DNA from: an uncultured Erysipelotrichaceae bacterium
Lineage (GTDB): Bacteria; Bacillota_I; Bacilli_A; Erysipelotrichales; Erysipelotrichaceae
Reading direction: 5' to 3'
DNA: 64,000 nt
Assembly (NCBI GenBank): GCA_902761625.1
Contig: CACWLH010000001.1
Coordinates: 56,212-120,211 of the forward strand
Part shown: one piece after another, positions 49,326 through 57,537 of the stretch
Numbering within the stretch: position 1 is the first letter of the stretch
Layout: each line of letters begins with the position of its first letter
Made by a program: the position numbers and the translations under genes
Notes under the pieces: generated by a model
What the model was told of the DNA's origin: nothing
Databases searched by the model: none
What the model saw: only the letters and a program-made list of their open reading frames with translations

Positions 49326-51481
49326 ACGCCGAGTTCCTCCTGGCTGAGCTGTGAGTAGGCAATTTCCTGATATACCTCACAGGTTTTCATCAGCTCCTCA
49401 TGTTTTCCCTGACCGGCGATCCGTCCCTGATCAAGAACGATGATTCTGTCCGCGTGCATGATCGTGCTGATCCGCTGGGCAACGATGAAGACGGTTGCCT
49501 TTGTTTCGCGGATCATCCGGTTCAGTGCCTCACGCAGTTTCGCATCAGTCTGATAATCCAGTGCGCTGAATGTGTCATCGAAAATATAGACTCTCGCATC
49601 CTTGCTCAAGGCGCGGGCGATGGAAAGACGCTGTTTCTGTCCGCCTGAGACATTGGTGCCGCCCTGGGAGATGGGCTCTTCAATCCCGTGTTCCATGCGG
49701 TCGACAAATTCGGCAGCCTGGGAAACTTCAAGTGCTCTGCGCAGGGTTTCCTCCGAGGCATTCTCATCGGCATATTTCAGATTTGATTCAACCGTCCCTG
49801 AAAACAGCACACCCTTCTGGGGCACATAGCCGATCACAGAGCGTAGATCATTCTGGGTGAATTCACGGATGTCAACGCCGCCATAGCGGACAGCGCCTTC
49901 GGTCACATCGAAGAAGCGCGGAAGCAGATTGATCAGCGTGGACTTGCCGCTGCCGGTGGAGCCGATGAAGGCCACGGTCTCACCCGGTTTTGCCGTAAAG
50001 CTGATATCTTCCAGAACGTTCATCTCCGCTTTGGGATAGCGGAAGCTGACATGATCAAAGGTGATCGTCTGCGCGCCTGCAGGCAGTGTTTTCGGGTTTT
50101 TGGGATCGTGAATCGAAGGCTCTGTTTCCAGCACTTCGAAAATACGTTTTGCGGAAACGGATGAGCGGGGAATCATGATGAAGATCATTGCCACGATCAT
50201 AAAGGAAATCAGCACATGGGTGGCATATTGCAGGAAAGCCATCATATCGCCGATCTGCATGGCGCCGATATCCACCTGATTGGCACCGATCCAGATGATC
50301 AGAATGGAGACGGCGCTCATGATGAATGTCATCACAGGTGAGATGACCGCCATGACGCGGTTCAGATAGATATTGAGCTTTGTAAGATCCGAGTTGGCTT
50401 TGTCAAAGCGTTCTTCTTCTGTTTTCTGATTGTTGAAGGCGCGGATGACAAGCATGCCCTCCAGCTGTTCGCGGGTGACCAGATTCAGCCGGTCAACCAT
50501 CTGCTGGACAATCCGGAATTTGGGAATGGTTACGGTATAGGTGATGATCATCAGCACAATCATCAGCACAACCGCCCATCCCAGCACCGCTGCAAGACTT
50601 TTGTATCTCAGCACTTTAAATAAGGATGTGAATCCCATCATCGGCGCAAAGAGCACAATCCGCAGCATCATCGTAATGATCTGCTGCACCTGCTGCACAT
50701 CGTTGGTGGTGCGGGTGATCAAAGATGCGGTGGAGAATTTCGAGAATTCCTCCGAGGAGAATGATTCCACTCTGGTAAAGATGTCATCGCGCATATTGCG
50801 GCAGGCACCGGTCGCGGTTCTTGCGGCAAGGAATGAGGATGCCATCGCGGCAAGGGAAGCGCATAAGGCGATTCCCAGCATGATCAGACCTTCATGAAGA
50901 ATGAAATCATTCTGCAGTTTTTCGGTGTTGATGCCGATGAGATTGTATTCATTCCTGACCATCATGATCTTCAGGGCTTTCAGGTTGTCCTCGGTATAGC
51001 CTTCCAGCTGCTCATCCGCCATCGCCATGATGTTCTGCGCCATCGCGGGATTGGCTTCAAGAGAAGCCCACAATTGGGCGGGGTCCATTTCGCCGGAAGG
51101 ATTTGTGCTGAGCACGGAAGCGATCATGAATGCTTTTTCAACAGCAGCGGAAGCTGCTTCGCTTCCTTCCTTCTTCATCCATACCTCACTGCCATCTGCT
51201 TCGGAAGGATAGGAAGGGTCAGAAGCACTTACCGGCTGATAAGTGTTTTCAAAATCATTGATTTCACTCTCACTCATGAAATATTTCATGTGCGAGACGG
51301 TTTCTGAACTGATCATTTCGGGCTGCGGGCTTGTGATGCCGCCATACTGGATGCCGTAGGTGACAATCCGCGACATATAGTCAGGCAGGGCAAGGTCAAA
51401 CTGAACCTGTACAAACACAAGCGCAATGATCGCGATGACCGACAGCCAGAACGGTTTCAGGTAGCGCATTGCTTTGATCAT
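49322..51481 (-). CDS. ABC exporter subunit with degenerate ATPase site and large external loop
   Basis: 719 residues. The partner of the downstream subunit. After TM1 (about 10-30) there is an insertion of about 165 residues before TM2 (about 200-220), facing outside. Walker A GSTGSGKST and signature NVSGGQKQR are intact, but the catalytic Glu after Walker B is Asp636 (IFDDTFSALD). This is the asymmetry expected for heterodimeric exporters with one degenerate site. AAAGG is about 10 nt before the ATG. The upstream 88-nt gap contains GTAAC-CTT-GTTAC (51500-51512), a possible operator. Confidence 0.92.
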   Translation of the reverse strand: MIKAMRYLKPFWLSVIAIIALVFVQVQFDLALPDYMSRIVTYGIQYGGITSPQPEMISSETVSHMKYFMSESEINDFENTYQPVSASDPSYPSEADGSEVWMKKEGSEAASAAVEKAFMIASVLSTNPSGEMDPAQLWASLEANPAMAQNIMAMADEQLEGYTEDNLKALKIMMVRNEYNLIGINTEKLQNDFILHEGLIMLGIALCASLAAMASSFLAARTATGACRNMRDDIFTRVESFSSEEFSKFSTASLITRTTNDVQQVQQIITMMLRIVLFAPMMGFTSLFKVLRYKSLAAVLGWAVVLMIVLMIITYTVTIPKFRIVQQMVDRLNLVTREQLEGMLVIRAFNNQKTEEERFDKANSDLTKLNIYLNRVMAVISPVMTFIMSAVSILIIWIGANQVDIGAMQIGDMMAFLQYATHVLISFMIVAMIFIMIPRSSVSAKRIFEVLETEPSIHDPKNPKTLPAGAQTITFDHVSFRYPKAEMNVLEDISFTAKPGETVAFIGSTGSGKSTLINLLPRFFDVTEGAVRYGGVDIREFTQNDLRSVIGYVPQKGVLFSGTVESNLKYADENASEETLRRALEVSQAAEFVDRMEHGIEEPISQGGTNVSGGQKQRLSIARALSKDARVYIFDDTFSALDYQTDAKLREALNRMIRETKATVFIVAQRISTIMHADRIIVLDQGRIAGQGKHEELMKTCEVYQEIAYSQLSQEELGV

Positions 51482-51568
51482 ATTGATATGAGCCTTTCTG
51501 TAACCTTGTTACCTTGCAATCTTAGCTCAAACTGGAAATGAAAGGAAGGCGCATGCTAACATGAGATC

Positions 51569-52168
51569 ATGACACTTTCGGACAGGGATATCCGCGGACC
51601 GCTGTTTGACTTTCTGGAACAGGAATACGGCATGATCCGCATTATCGAGGAAAAGCAGACAGGCAGGGCGAGAGCGGATGTCGTCATGGTTCTGTATGAC
51701 AGACTTTGCGGCATTGAGATCAAAAGCGATGCGGACACATATGTCCGTCTGAAAAACCAGGTGAAATACTATAACCAGTATTTTGATCTGAATTATGTGG
51801 TGTGCGGAAGCAGCCACGCCCTCCACATCGATGAACATGTGCCCTCCTTCTGGGGCATCATCATTGCGGAAGAGGAAAACGGAACAATCGATTTCTACAT
51901 CAGACGCCATCCGCTTCCCAATCCGAAGATGAAGCCTGAAAAGAAGATCACACTTTTATGGAGACCGGAGCTCTCCGCAATCCAGCGCAAATATCATCTG
52001 CCTGCATATCAGCAGAAATCCAAGCAGTTTGTGCAGACGAAGATTCTGGAAAAACTGGATCCGCAGGATATCCACACCGAGATCTCGGCCGCCTTGTTTG
52101 AAAGGGACTATACCCTGATCAATGCGCAGCTGGATGAATACAGAAAAGAACACAGGAGAAGGAAATGA
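51569..52168 (+). CDS. Sce7726/MmcB-like protein with a PD-(D/E)XK-type core
   Basis: 199 residues. The N-terminal half resembles the Sce7726/MmcB-like putative nuclease family. ADVVMV gives the Asp, and GIEIKSDADTYVRLKNQVKYY gives ExK and downstream helix residues, as in PD-(D/E)XK nucleases. The second half (about 100-199) is not recognised. There is no ribosome site near the ATG; TAACAT preceded by TGC ends 6 nt upstream, which may mean a leaderless transcript. The downstream MocR-like gene overlaps its stop by 4 nt, so they are cotranscribed. A role in DNA repair or defence is inference. Confidence 0.72.
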   Translation: MTLSDRDIRGPLFDFLEQEYGMIRIIEEKQTGRARADVVMVLYDRLCGIEIKSDADTYVRLKNQVKYYNQYFDLNYVVCGSSHALHIDEHVPSFWGIIIAEEENGTIDFYIRRHPLPNPKMKPEKKITLLWRPELSAIQRKYHLPAYQQKSKQFVQTKILEKLDPQDIHTEISAALFERDYTLINAQLDEYRKEHRRRK

Positions 52169-53235
52169 AAAAGGAACAGACGAAATATCTCTCATTGTAT
52201 GAGGAAATCCGTGAAGCAATCGTGAACGGCTCCTTTTCCTACGGTTCAAAGATTCCTTCCAAGCGGCTGATGGCCCAGGAAAAGGGACTCAGCCTGATCA
52301 GTGTGGAACATGCCTATGAACTGCTCAATGAGGAAGGCTATATCGAGGCACGGACGCGCAGCGGCTATTATGTCATCTACCGTGACAATGATCTGATCCA
52401 TGTGGAAAAAGCAAATGCGGTCAATGAGAAAAACACCCAGACGGATGAATATGTCTTTCCCGTTTCCGTTTACATGTCAGCGGTGCGCGGGGTATTGGCG
52501 GAAAAAGGCGAACAGCTGCTGGTCAGAACCGAAGGTCGGGGAAGCCAGGAAATCCGCAGTGCCATCGCCTCCTATCTCAACCGTTCCCGCGGCATGCGCA
52601 TCAGCCCCGACCAGGTTGTCATCGGTTCGGGTTCAGAATATCTTTACTCCCTGATCGTACAGCTGCTTGGCAGAGACCGTCTCTATGCGGTGGAGGATCC
52701 GTGCTATGACAATATCATCCGCATGTATGAGCACAACGACGTGAAAACCGATCATCTGAAACTGGGTGTTAACGGCATCCGCAGCGATGAGCTTGCCCGC
52801 ACAAAGGCATCCGTACTCCATGTGACGCCCTATCACAGTTATCCGAGCGGCAGAAGCACCGACGCCTCCAAGCGCATGGAATATATCCGCTGGGCGAAAA
52901 AACATGATGCCTTCATCGTCGAGGATGATTATGAATCCGAGTTTTCGCCGTTGATGAAAGTTCAGCAGACGCTGTTTTCGATCGAACCGCAGAAACATGT
53001 GATTTATCTGAATACATTCACCCGCACGATCGCCCCCTCGATCAGGGTCGGCTATATGATTCTGCCGCAGGATTATACGGAGGAATTCCTGGAAAAGATG
53101 TCTTTTTCCTCATGCACGGTTTCCGCGCTTTCCCAATATGTGATCGCCCGTCTGCTCAATGACGGCAGCTTTGAAAGACACATCAACAGAGTCAGAAGGA
53201 AACTGCGCCGGAACATGCAGTACGAATCGGAATAA
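52165..53235 (+). CDS. MocR-type GntR/aminotransferase regulator, shortened and without the PLP lysine
   Basis: 356 residues. An N-terminal GntR winged helix (about 1-70, SKRLMAQEKGLSLISVEHAYELLNEEGY) is joined to an aminotransferase-fold domain (about 110-356). MocR proteins usually run about 450-480 residues, so some 100 C-terminal residues are missing; the gene ends soon after HINRVRRKLRR. The PLP-binding lysine in the usual GTFSK-LAP motif is Arg287 (NTFTRTIAPS). It therefore probably cannot bind PLP covalently and may be a decaying or altered regulator. The ATG overlaps the stop of the upstream gene, with AGGAGAAGG as ribosome site. Targets unknown; the purine operon starts 240 nt downstream. 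Confidence 0.78.
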   Translation: MKKEQTKYLSLYEEIREAIVNGSFSYGSKIPSKRLMAQEKGLSLISVEHAYELLNEEGYIEARTRSGYYVIYRDNDLIHVEKANAVNEKNTQTDEYVFPVSVYMSAVRGVLAEKGEQLLVRTEGRGSQEIRSAIASYLNRSRGMRISPDQVVIGSGSEYLYSLIVQLLGRDRLYAVEDPCYDNIIRMYEHNDVKTDHLKLGVNGIRSDELARTKASVLHVTPYHSYPSGRSTDASKRMEYIRWAKKHDAFIVEDDYESEFSPLMKVQQTLFSIEPQKHVIYLNTFTRTIAPSIRVGYMILPQDYTEEFLEKMSFSSCTVSALSQYVIARLLNDGSFERHINRVRRKLRRNMQYESE

Positions 53236-53240
53236 TCACC

Positions 53241-53268
53241 TTTACTTTCATAGATTATTTGTTAATAT
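53241..53268 (+). promoter_or_regulatory. Promoter of the purine operon
   Basis: TTTACT (53241-53246), 16 nt, TAATAT (53263-53268). Transcription would begin near 53275, giving a leader of about 180 nt before the terminator. Confidence 0.5.
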
Positions 53269-53323
53269 ATGTGTGCACTTCAGTTTGGTAACGGAAACCC
53301 CGTCGGGTTGAAAGGATGGAGCT

Positions 53324-53428
53324 ATGGCGTCTGTTGTTGTGACTCTCCGAACAAAAGAAGGAACAAAGCGCTGCCGGAAGGAGATCCGCGCAGTCGGCTT
53401 TTTAACAGCGAAATCAGAAATGAAATGA
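53324..53428 (+). CDS. Possible leader peptide (34 codons) in the purE leader
   Basis: ATG 53324 has AAAGGA about 7 nt upstream. The frame reads a basic 34-residue peptide (MASVVVTLRTKEG...) and stops at 53428, one base before the terminator hairpin arm at 53430. Ending exactly at the terminator is what a translation-linked attenuator would show. It may equally be chance; no homologue is known to me. Confidence 0.3.
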   Translation: MASVVVTLRTKEGTKRCRKEIRAVGFLTAKSEMK

Positions 53429-53429
53429 T

Positions 53430-53460
53430 CAGCCTTTGGATTACCCGAGGGCTGTTTTTT
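53430..53460 (+). terminator. Conditional terminator before purE
   Basis: CAGCCTTTGG / CCGAGGGCTG ten-base stem (two G-T pairs), loop ATTAC, six T (53455-53460). purE's AGGAGGAG follows at 53466. Confidence 0.85.
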
Positions 53461-53474
53461 ATACAGGAGGAGAT

Positions 53475-53972
53475 ATGAAAAAAGCTGCAGTAATCATGGG
53501 CTCGGACAGTGACCTGCCCGTAATGTCCAAAGCATTCACCGTATTGGAAGAGTATGGAATTCCCTTCGAAGCACATGTATATTCCGCCCACCGCACCCCG
53601 CTGGAAGCAGCCTCGTTTGCGGAAAACGCGAAGGAGAACGGATTCGGTGTCATCATTGCCGGCGCCGGCATGGCGGCAGCCCTGGCAGGAGTGCTGGCAG
53701 CGCATACCACGCTTCCGGTCATCGGTGTTCCGCTCAAATCCGCCGTGCTTGAGGGCACAGACGCCCTGCTGGCAACCGTCATGATGCCTTCCGGTATTCC
53801 GGTGGCCACCGTTGCCATTGACGGCGCCAAAAATGCGGCATATCTGGCAGCTGAGATTCTCGCCCTTGGCGATGACGTGCTGGCGGAGAAGATTGCGGAT
53901 GACAGAAGAAAGCAGAAGGAGACCGTTCTGAAAAAGGACGCGGCCCTTCAGGAAAAGCTTCAGAATAAATAA
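53475..53972 (+). CDS. purE: PurE: 5-(carboxyamino)imidazole ribonucleotide mutase
   Basis: 165 residues, purine-synthesis step 6. GSDSDLPVM (about 9-17), SAHRTP (about 42-47) and the AIR-binding MPSGIPVATVAID region are present. The residues after the active-site glycine loop read GAGMAAALAGV, whereas typical class I PurE has GAGGAAHLPG. No purK, which normally supplies N5-CAIR, is in this operon. Class I-like by overall sequence, but direct carboxylation of AIR (class II behaviour) should be kept in mind. AGGAGGAG precedes the ATG. First gene of the operon. Confidence 0.95.
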   Translation: MKKAAVIMGSDSDLPVMSKAFTVLEEYGIPFEAHVYSAHRTPLEAASFAENAKENGFGVIIAGAGMAAALAGVLAAHTTLPVIGVPLKSAVLEGTDALLATVMMPSGIPVATVAIDGAKNAAYLAAEILALGDDVLAEKIADDRRKQKETVLKKDAALQEKLQNK

Positions 53973-53989
53973 GGATAAAGGAGAAGCAC

Positions 53990-55036
53990 ATGGAAAAGAG
54001 CTACAGTGACAGCTACAAAGCGGCCGGCGTTGATGTGACAGCCGGATACCGTTCAGTCGAACTGATCAAATCCCATGTCGCCCGGACAACCACTCCGCAG
54101 GTACTTGATTCAATCGGCGGATTCGGCGGCATGTACGCACCTGATATGAAAGGCATGGAAAGACCTGTCTTCGTCTCCGGCACTGATGGTGTGGGCACCA
54201 AGGTCAAGCTGGCTTTCATGCTTGACAAGCATGACACGGTCGGCATTGACTGCGTTGCGATGTGTGTCAATGACATCATCTGCACCGGTGCAAAGCCGAT
54301 GTTCTTCCTTGATTACATCGCCTGCGGAAAGAACATTCCGGAAAAGATCGAACAGATCGTCAAAGGCGTTGCGGAAGGATGTGTGCAGTCCGGTGCGGCT
54401 TTGATCGGCGGTGAGACCGCGGAACATCCGGGTCTGATGGCCGAGGATGAATATGATCTGGCCGGTTTCTCGGTCGGTATCATCGATGAGAAGAAGATTC
54501 TCGACAAAGCCAATGTCAAAGCCGGCAACGCGATCATCGCCCTGCCTTCCTCCGGTGTGCATTCCAACGGATTCTCACTGGTCAGAAAAGTGTTTGACAT
54601 TGAAAATACCGATTCTCTTTACAGATATGAGGAAAGACTCGGAAAGCCGCTTGGGGAAGTGCTTCTGACACCGACGAAGATCTATGTGAAACCGGTGCTT
54701 GCACTGCTTGAAAAGGTTCAGGTCAATGCGATTGCCCATATCACCGGCGGCGGTTTCTATGAAAACATGCCCAGAGCCTTTGAGAAAAATCTCAGCGCCC
54801 GCGTGCACAAGGGCACCTGGAACATTCCGGAAGTCTTCAAGCTGATTGAAGAGGTCGGCAACATTCCCGAACATGACATGTACAACACCTTCAATATGGG
54901 CGTCGGCATGATTGCGATCGTCGAGCAGAAAGATGCGGAAACAGCTGTGAACCTCCTGAAGGAAAACGGCATTGAGGCTTCCGTCATCGGCGAAATGATC
55001 GAAGGCGACCACTCAGTCATCATTGAGGAAAACTGA
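53990..55036 (+). CDS. purM: PurM: phosphoribosylformylglycinamidine cyclo-ligase (AIR synthetase)
   Basis: 348 residues, step 5 of purine synthesis; closes the imidazole ring using ATP. The N-terminal Lys-rich start SYKAAGVDVTAGYRSVELIK is typical. VSGTDGVGTKVKLAF (about 60-74), CVNDIICTGAKPMFFLDYIA (about 92-111), GGETAEHPG (about 140-148) and HITGGGFYENMPR (near 247-259) are PurM landmarks. Length is normal. It follows purE by 17 nt with AAAGGAGAAG as ribosome site and is 2 nt from purN. Confidence 0.97.
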   Translation: MEKSYSDSYKAAGVDVTAGYRSVELIKSHVARTTTPQVLDSIGGFGGMYAPDMKGMERPVFVSGTDGVGTKVKLAFMLDKHDTVGIDCVAMCVNDIICTGAKPMFFLDYIACGKNIPEKIEQIVKGVAEGCVQSGAALIGGETAEHPGLMAEDEYDLAGFSVGIIDEKKILDKANVKAGNAIIALPSSGVHSNGFSLVRKVFDIENTDSLYRYEERLGKPLGEVLLTPTKIYVKPVLALLEKVQVNAIAHITGGGFYENMPRAFEKNLSARVHKGTWNIPEVFKLIEEVGNIPEHDMYNTFNMGVGMIAIVEQKDAETAVNLLKENGIEASVIGEMIEGDHSVIIEEN

Positions 55037-55038
55037 AT

Positions 55039-55618
55039 ATGACGGATATCGCTGTACTGGTATCCGGCGGCGGAACCAATCTGCAGGCTCTCATCGATGC
55101 GGAAAAGGCAGGAAAGATTCCCCACGGAAAGATCCGTCTCGTACTGGCTTCCAATGACAAGGCATATGCGCTGCAAAGAGCGGCGGCCGCCGGCATTGAA
55201 AGTGCGGTTGTTTCAAGAAAGAACTACAGTTCACAGCAGGAATATGATCAGGCGATCGTCGATGTGCTCAAAGCCCATGACATTGACATGGTCATTCTGG
55301 CAGGCTTCCTGAGCATTCTCGGTGAAACCGTGATCCGCGCCTATCCGGACCGCATCATCAACATCCACCCGTCATTGATTCCTTCCTTCTGCGGCAAGGG
55401 CTTCTATGGACTCAAGAGGCGTCAAGGTGACCGGAGCGACCGTGCATCTGGTCAATGAAATTCCCGACGGCGGCCGCATTCTGTTACAGAAGGCGGTTTA
55501 CATCGAAGACGGCGATACTCCCGAAGTATTGCAGAGAAGAGTTATGGAACAGGCTGAATGGATCCTTCTGCCCCAGGCGGCGGAAATGGTCGCAGCACAG
55601 CTCAGTGAGGAGGAATAA
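55039..55618 (+). pseudogene. purN: PurN (GAR transformylase) broken by a small frameshifting deletion
   Basis: The gene should transfer formyl from 10-formyl-THF to GAR (step 3). Frame 1 reads a normal PurN from MTDIAVLVSGGGTNLQ to NIHPSLIPSFCGKGFYGL (ends at 55413). It then runs out of frame to a stop at 55458. From 55415 a second frame resumes with RGVKVTGATVHLVNEIPDGG and continues to 55618. Compared with close PurN proteins about eight codons of the loop between FYGL and RGVK are missing, roughly 23 nt, so frame is lost. The catalytic Asn and His (INIHPS) fall in part 1 and the Asp (PDGG) in part 2. Either a real mutation or an assembly error. Confidence 0.85.
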
Positions 55619-55623
55619 AGAGC

Positions 55624-56334
55624 ATGAAAGCAGTCAACTTATTTGATTATCTTGCCAGCAACGAATATCCCGGCCGCGGCATCGCAATCGGCAGAACCCC
55701 GTGCGGAAAGAAGATGAGAATCGCATACTTCATCATGGGAAGAAGCGAAAACAGCAGAAACAGGGTCTTTGTCACAGATGGCGAAGGCATCCGCACCCAG
55801 GCGTTTGATCCTTCCAAAATGCAGGATCCTTCCCTGATCATCTATGCCCCGGTCAGAGTTCTGAATGAGACCACCATCGTCACCAACGGCGATCAGACCG
55901 ATACCATCTATGATTTCATGGCAGAGGGCAAAAGCTTCGAGGAAGCCCTCAGAACAAGAACATACGAACCGGACGGACCCAACTGGACACCGCGCATTTC
56001 CGCAATTGTGAAGGGTGACTCCTATCAGATGTCCATCCTCAAGAGTGCGGACGGCAATCCGGAAAGCACACACAGACAGTTCTTCGATTTCACCAAAGAG
56101 CTGAACGGCTGCGGCCACATCATCCACACCTACCGTGAAAACGGCAATCCGATTCCTTCCTTCGAAGGCGAGCCGGTTTTATGGGAAATGGAAAAGATGC
56201 CCTTTGATGAATGGAGCGACAATGTCTGGAAGGCACTGAACAAAGACAACAAGGTTTCCCTGTTCACAAGAGCGATTGACATCGAAACAGGCGAAACAAA
56301 GACAAGAATCTATAACAAGCATGAGGAGGAATAA
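55624..56334 (+). CDS. PurO-type IMP cyclohydrolase
   Basis: 236 residues. Last step of purine synthesis: closes FAICAR to IMP. It belongs to the IMP_cyclohyd family related to archaeal PurO rather than to the N-terminal domain of bifunctional PurH. Recognisable features are NEYPGRGIAIGRTPCGKKM (about 13-31), AYFIMGRSENSRNRVF (about 34-49), and the central WTPRISAIV (about 120-128). It sits just before the separate AICAR transformylase gene (4-nt gap), so the two replace bifunctional PurH. GAGGAGGAATAAAG precedes the ATG. Confidence 0.9.
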   Translation: MKAVNLFDYLASNEYPGRGIAIGRTPCGKKMRIAYFIMGRSENSRNRVFVTDGEGIRTQAFDPSKMQDPSLIIYAPVRVLNETTIVTNGDQTDTIYDFMAEGKSFEEALRTRTYEPDGPNWTPRISAIVKGDSYQMSILKSADGNPESTHRQFFDFTKELNGCGHIIHTYRENGNPIPSFEGEPVLWEMEKMPFDEWSDNVWKALNKDNKVSLFTRAIDIETGETKTRIYNKHEEE

Positions 56335-56337
56335 TAC

Positions 56338-57513
56338 ATGGCTAAGGAACTCGAACTGAAATACGGCTGCAACCCCAACCAGAAACCGTCCAGAATTTTC
56401 ATCGAAGAGGGTGAACTCCCTGTTACTGTTCTCAACGGCCGTCCCGGCTATATCAACTTCATGGATGCGCTCAACAGCTGGCAGCTGGTCAAGGAGCTCA
56501 AGGAAGCCACCGGTCTGCCCAGTGCCGCAAGCTTCAAGCATGTTTCCCCGGCTGGCGCGGCGGTCGGTCTGCCTCTGACTGAGGTTGAAAGAAAGATTTA
56601 CTTCACCGGCGATCAGGAACTCTCCCCGATTGCCTGCGCATATGCAAGAGCACGCGGCGCCGACCGTATGAGTTCTTATGGCGACTGGGCAGCGCTGTCT
56701 GATATCTGCGATGCCGATACCGCCAACCTGATCAAGAAGGAAGTCTCCGACGGTGTCATTGCGCCGGGCTATACAGAAGAAGCGCTTGAAATCCTGAGAT
56801 CCAAGAGAAAGGGCAGCTATAACGTTGTCCAGATCGATCCTGACTATGTACCGGATCCGATTGAAAGAAAGCAGGTTTTCGGCATCACATTTGAACAGGG
56901 CAGAAACAACATCAAGATTGACGACTCTCTGTTCACAAACATCGTGACCGCAAACAAGGACCTTCCCGAAGAAGCGATCCGCGACCTCAAGATCGCGCTG
57001 ATCACACTGAAATACACACAGTCCAACTCCGTCGCCTATGCCAAGGGCGGCCAGGCCATCGGTATCGGTGCCGGCCAGCAGAGCCGTGTCCACTGCACAC
57101 GTCTTGCCGGTAACAAGGCTGACAACTGGTGGATGAGACAGAACCCGAAGGTTCTCGCTCTGCCGTTCAGAGATGACATCCGCAGAGCTGACCGTGACAA
57201 CACCATCGATGTCTACATCGGCGAGGAATATGAGGATGTGCTCAGAGAGGGCACATGGCAGAACCTCTTCACCGAAAAGCCTGAACCGCTCACAGTTGAG
57301 GAAAAGAAGGAATGGCTGGCAAAGAACACCGGCGTTTCCCTGGGCTCCGATGCCTTCTTCCCCTTTGGCGACAACATCGAAAGAGCGCACAAGAGCGGCG
57401 TCTGCTATATCGCCGAGCCGGGCGGATCCATCCGTGATGACAATGTCATCGAAACATGCGACAGATACGGCATGACCATGGTCTTCAACGGCATCCGTCT
57501 GTTCCATCATTGA
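56338..57513 (+). CDS. purH: AICAR transformylase (stand-alone PurH formyltransferase domain)
   Basis: 391 residues. It formylates AICAR to FAICAR with 10-formyl-THF, the penultimate step. Hallmarks: [14 protein letters not shown] (about 8-21), [13 protein letters not shown] (about 65-77, catalytic Lys-His), [26 protein letters not shown] (about 225-250) and the C-terminal [10 protein letters not shown] (about 360-369). Compared with bifunctional PurH (about 510) the IMP cyclohydrolase half is absent, and that step is given by the gene just upstream. AGGAGG precedes the ATG. Confidence 0.95.
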   Translation: MAKELELKYGCNPNQKPSRIFIEEGELPVTVLNGRPGYINFMDALNSWQLVKELKEATGLPSAASFKHVSPAGAAVGLPLTEVERKIYFTGDQELSPIACAYARARGADRMSSYGDWAALSDICDADTANLIKKEVSDGVIAPGYTEEALEILRSKRKGSYNVVQIDPDYVPDPIERKQVFGITFEQGRNNIKIDDSLFTNIVTANKDLPEEAIRDLKIALITLKYTQSNSVAYAKGGQAIGIGAGQQSRVHCTRLAGNKADNWWMRQNPKVLALPFRDDIRRADRDNTIDVYIGEEYEDVLREGTWQNLFTEKPEPLTVEEKKEWLAKNTGVSLGSDAFFPFGDNIERAHKSGVCYIAEPGGSIRDDNVIETCDRYGMTMVFNGIRLFHH

Positions 57514-57537
57514 TCTTCCTGATCGAAAGGAGTTCTC

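Larger units (their letters stand above)
53275..53474 (+). promoter_or_regulatory. Attenuator-like purE leader
   Basis: A 200-nt untranslated region that ends in an intrinsic terminator right before the purE ribosome site. A gene this strongly operonic would be shut off by that terminator unless it is conditional, so the leader should contain a switch. Upstream elements include the hairpin AACCC-CGTC-GGGTT (about 53296-53309), pairing segments GGAG/CTCC, and GCTGCCG / CGGC with T5 near 53375-53405. I see neither the purine-riboswitch core nor ykkC (PRPP) motifs. A 34-codon open frame (53324-53428) lies inside it. Confidence 0.6.

Noticed and set aside
53275..53460. Guanine/adenine riboswitch or ykkC (PRPP) riboswitch before purE
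   Set aside because: The conserved cores of these classes are not visible by eye; only the terminator and unassigned pairings are seen.
53269..53478. A 69-codon frame running through the purE leader into the purE start
   Set aside because: It crosses the terminator and the purE ribosome site and has no start signal; the 34-codon frame is the better candidate.
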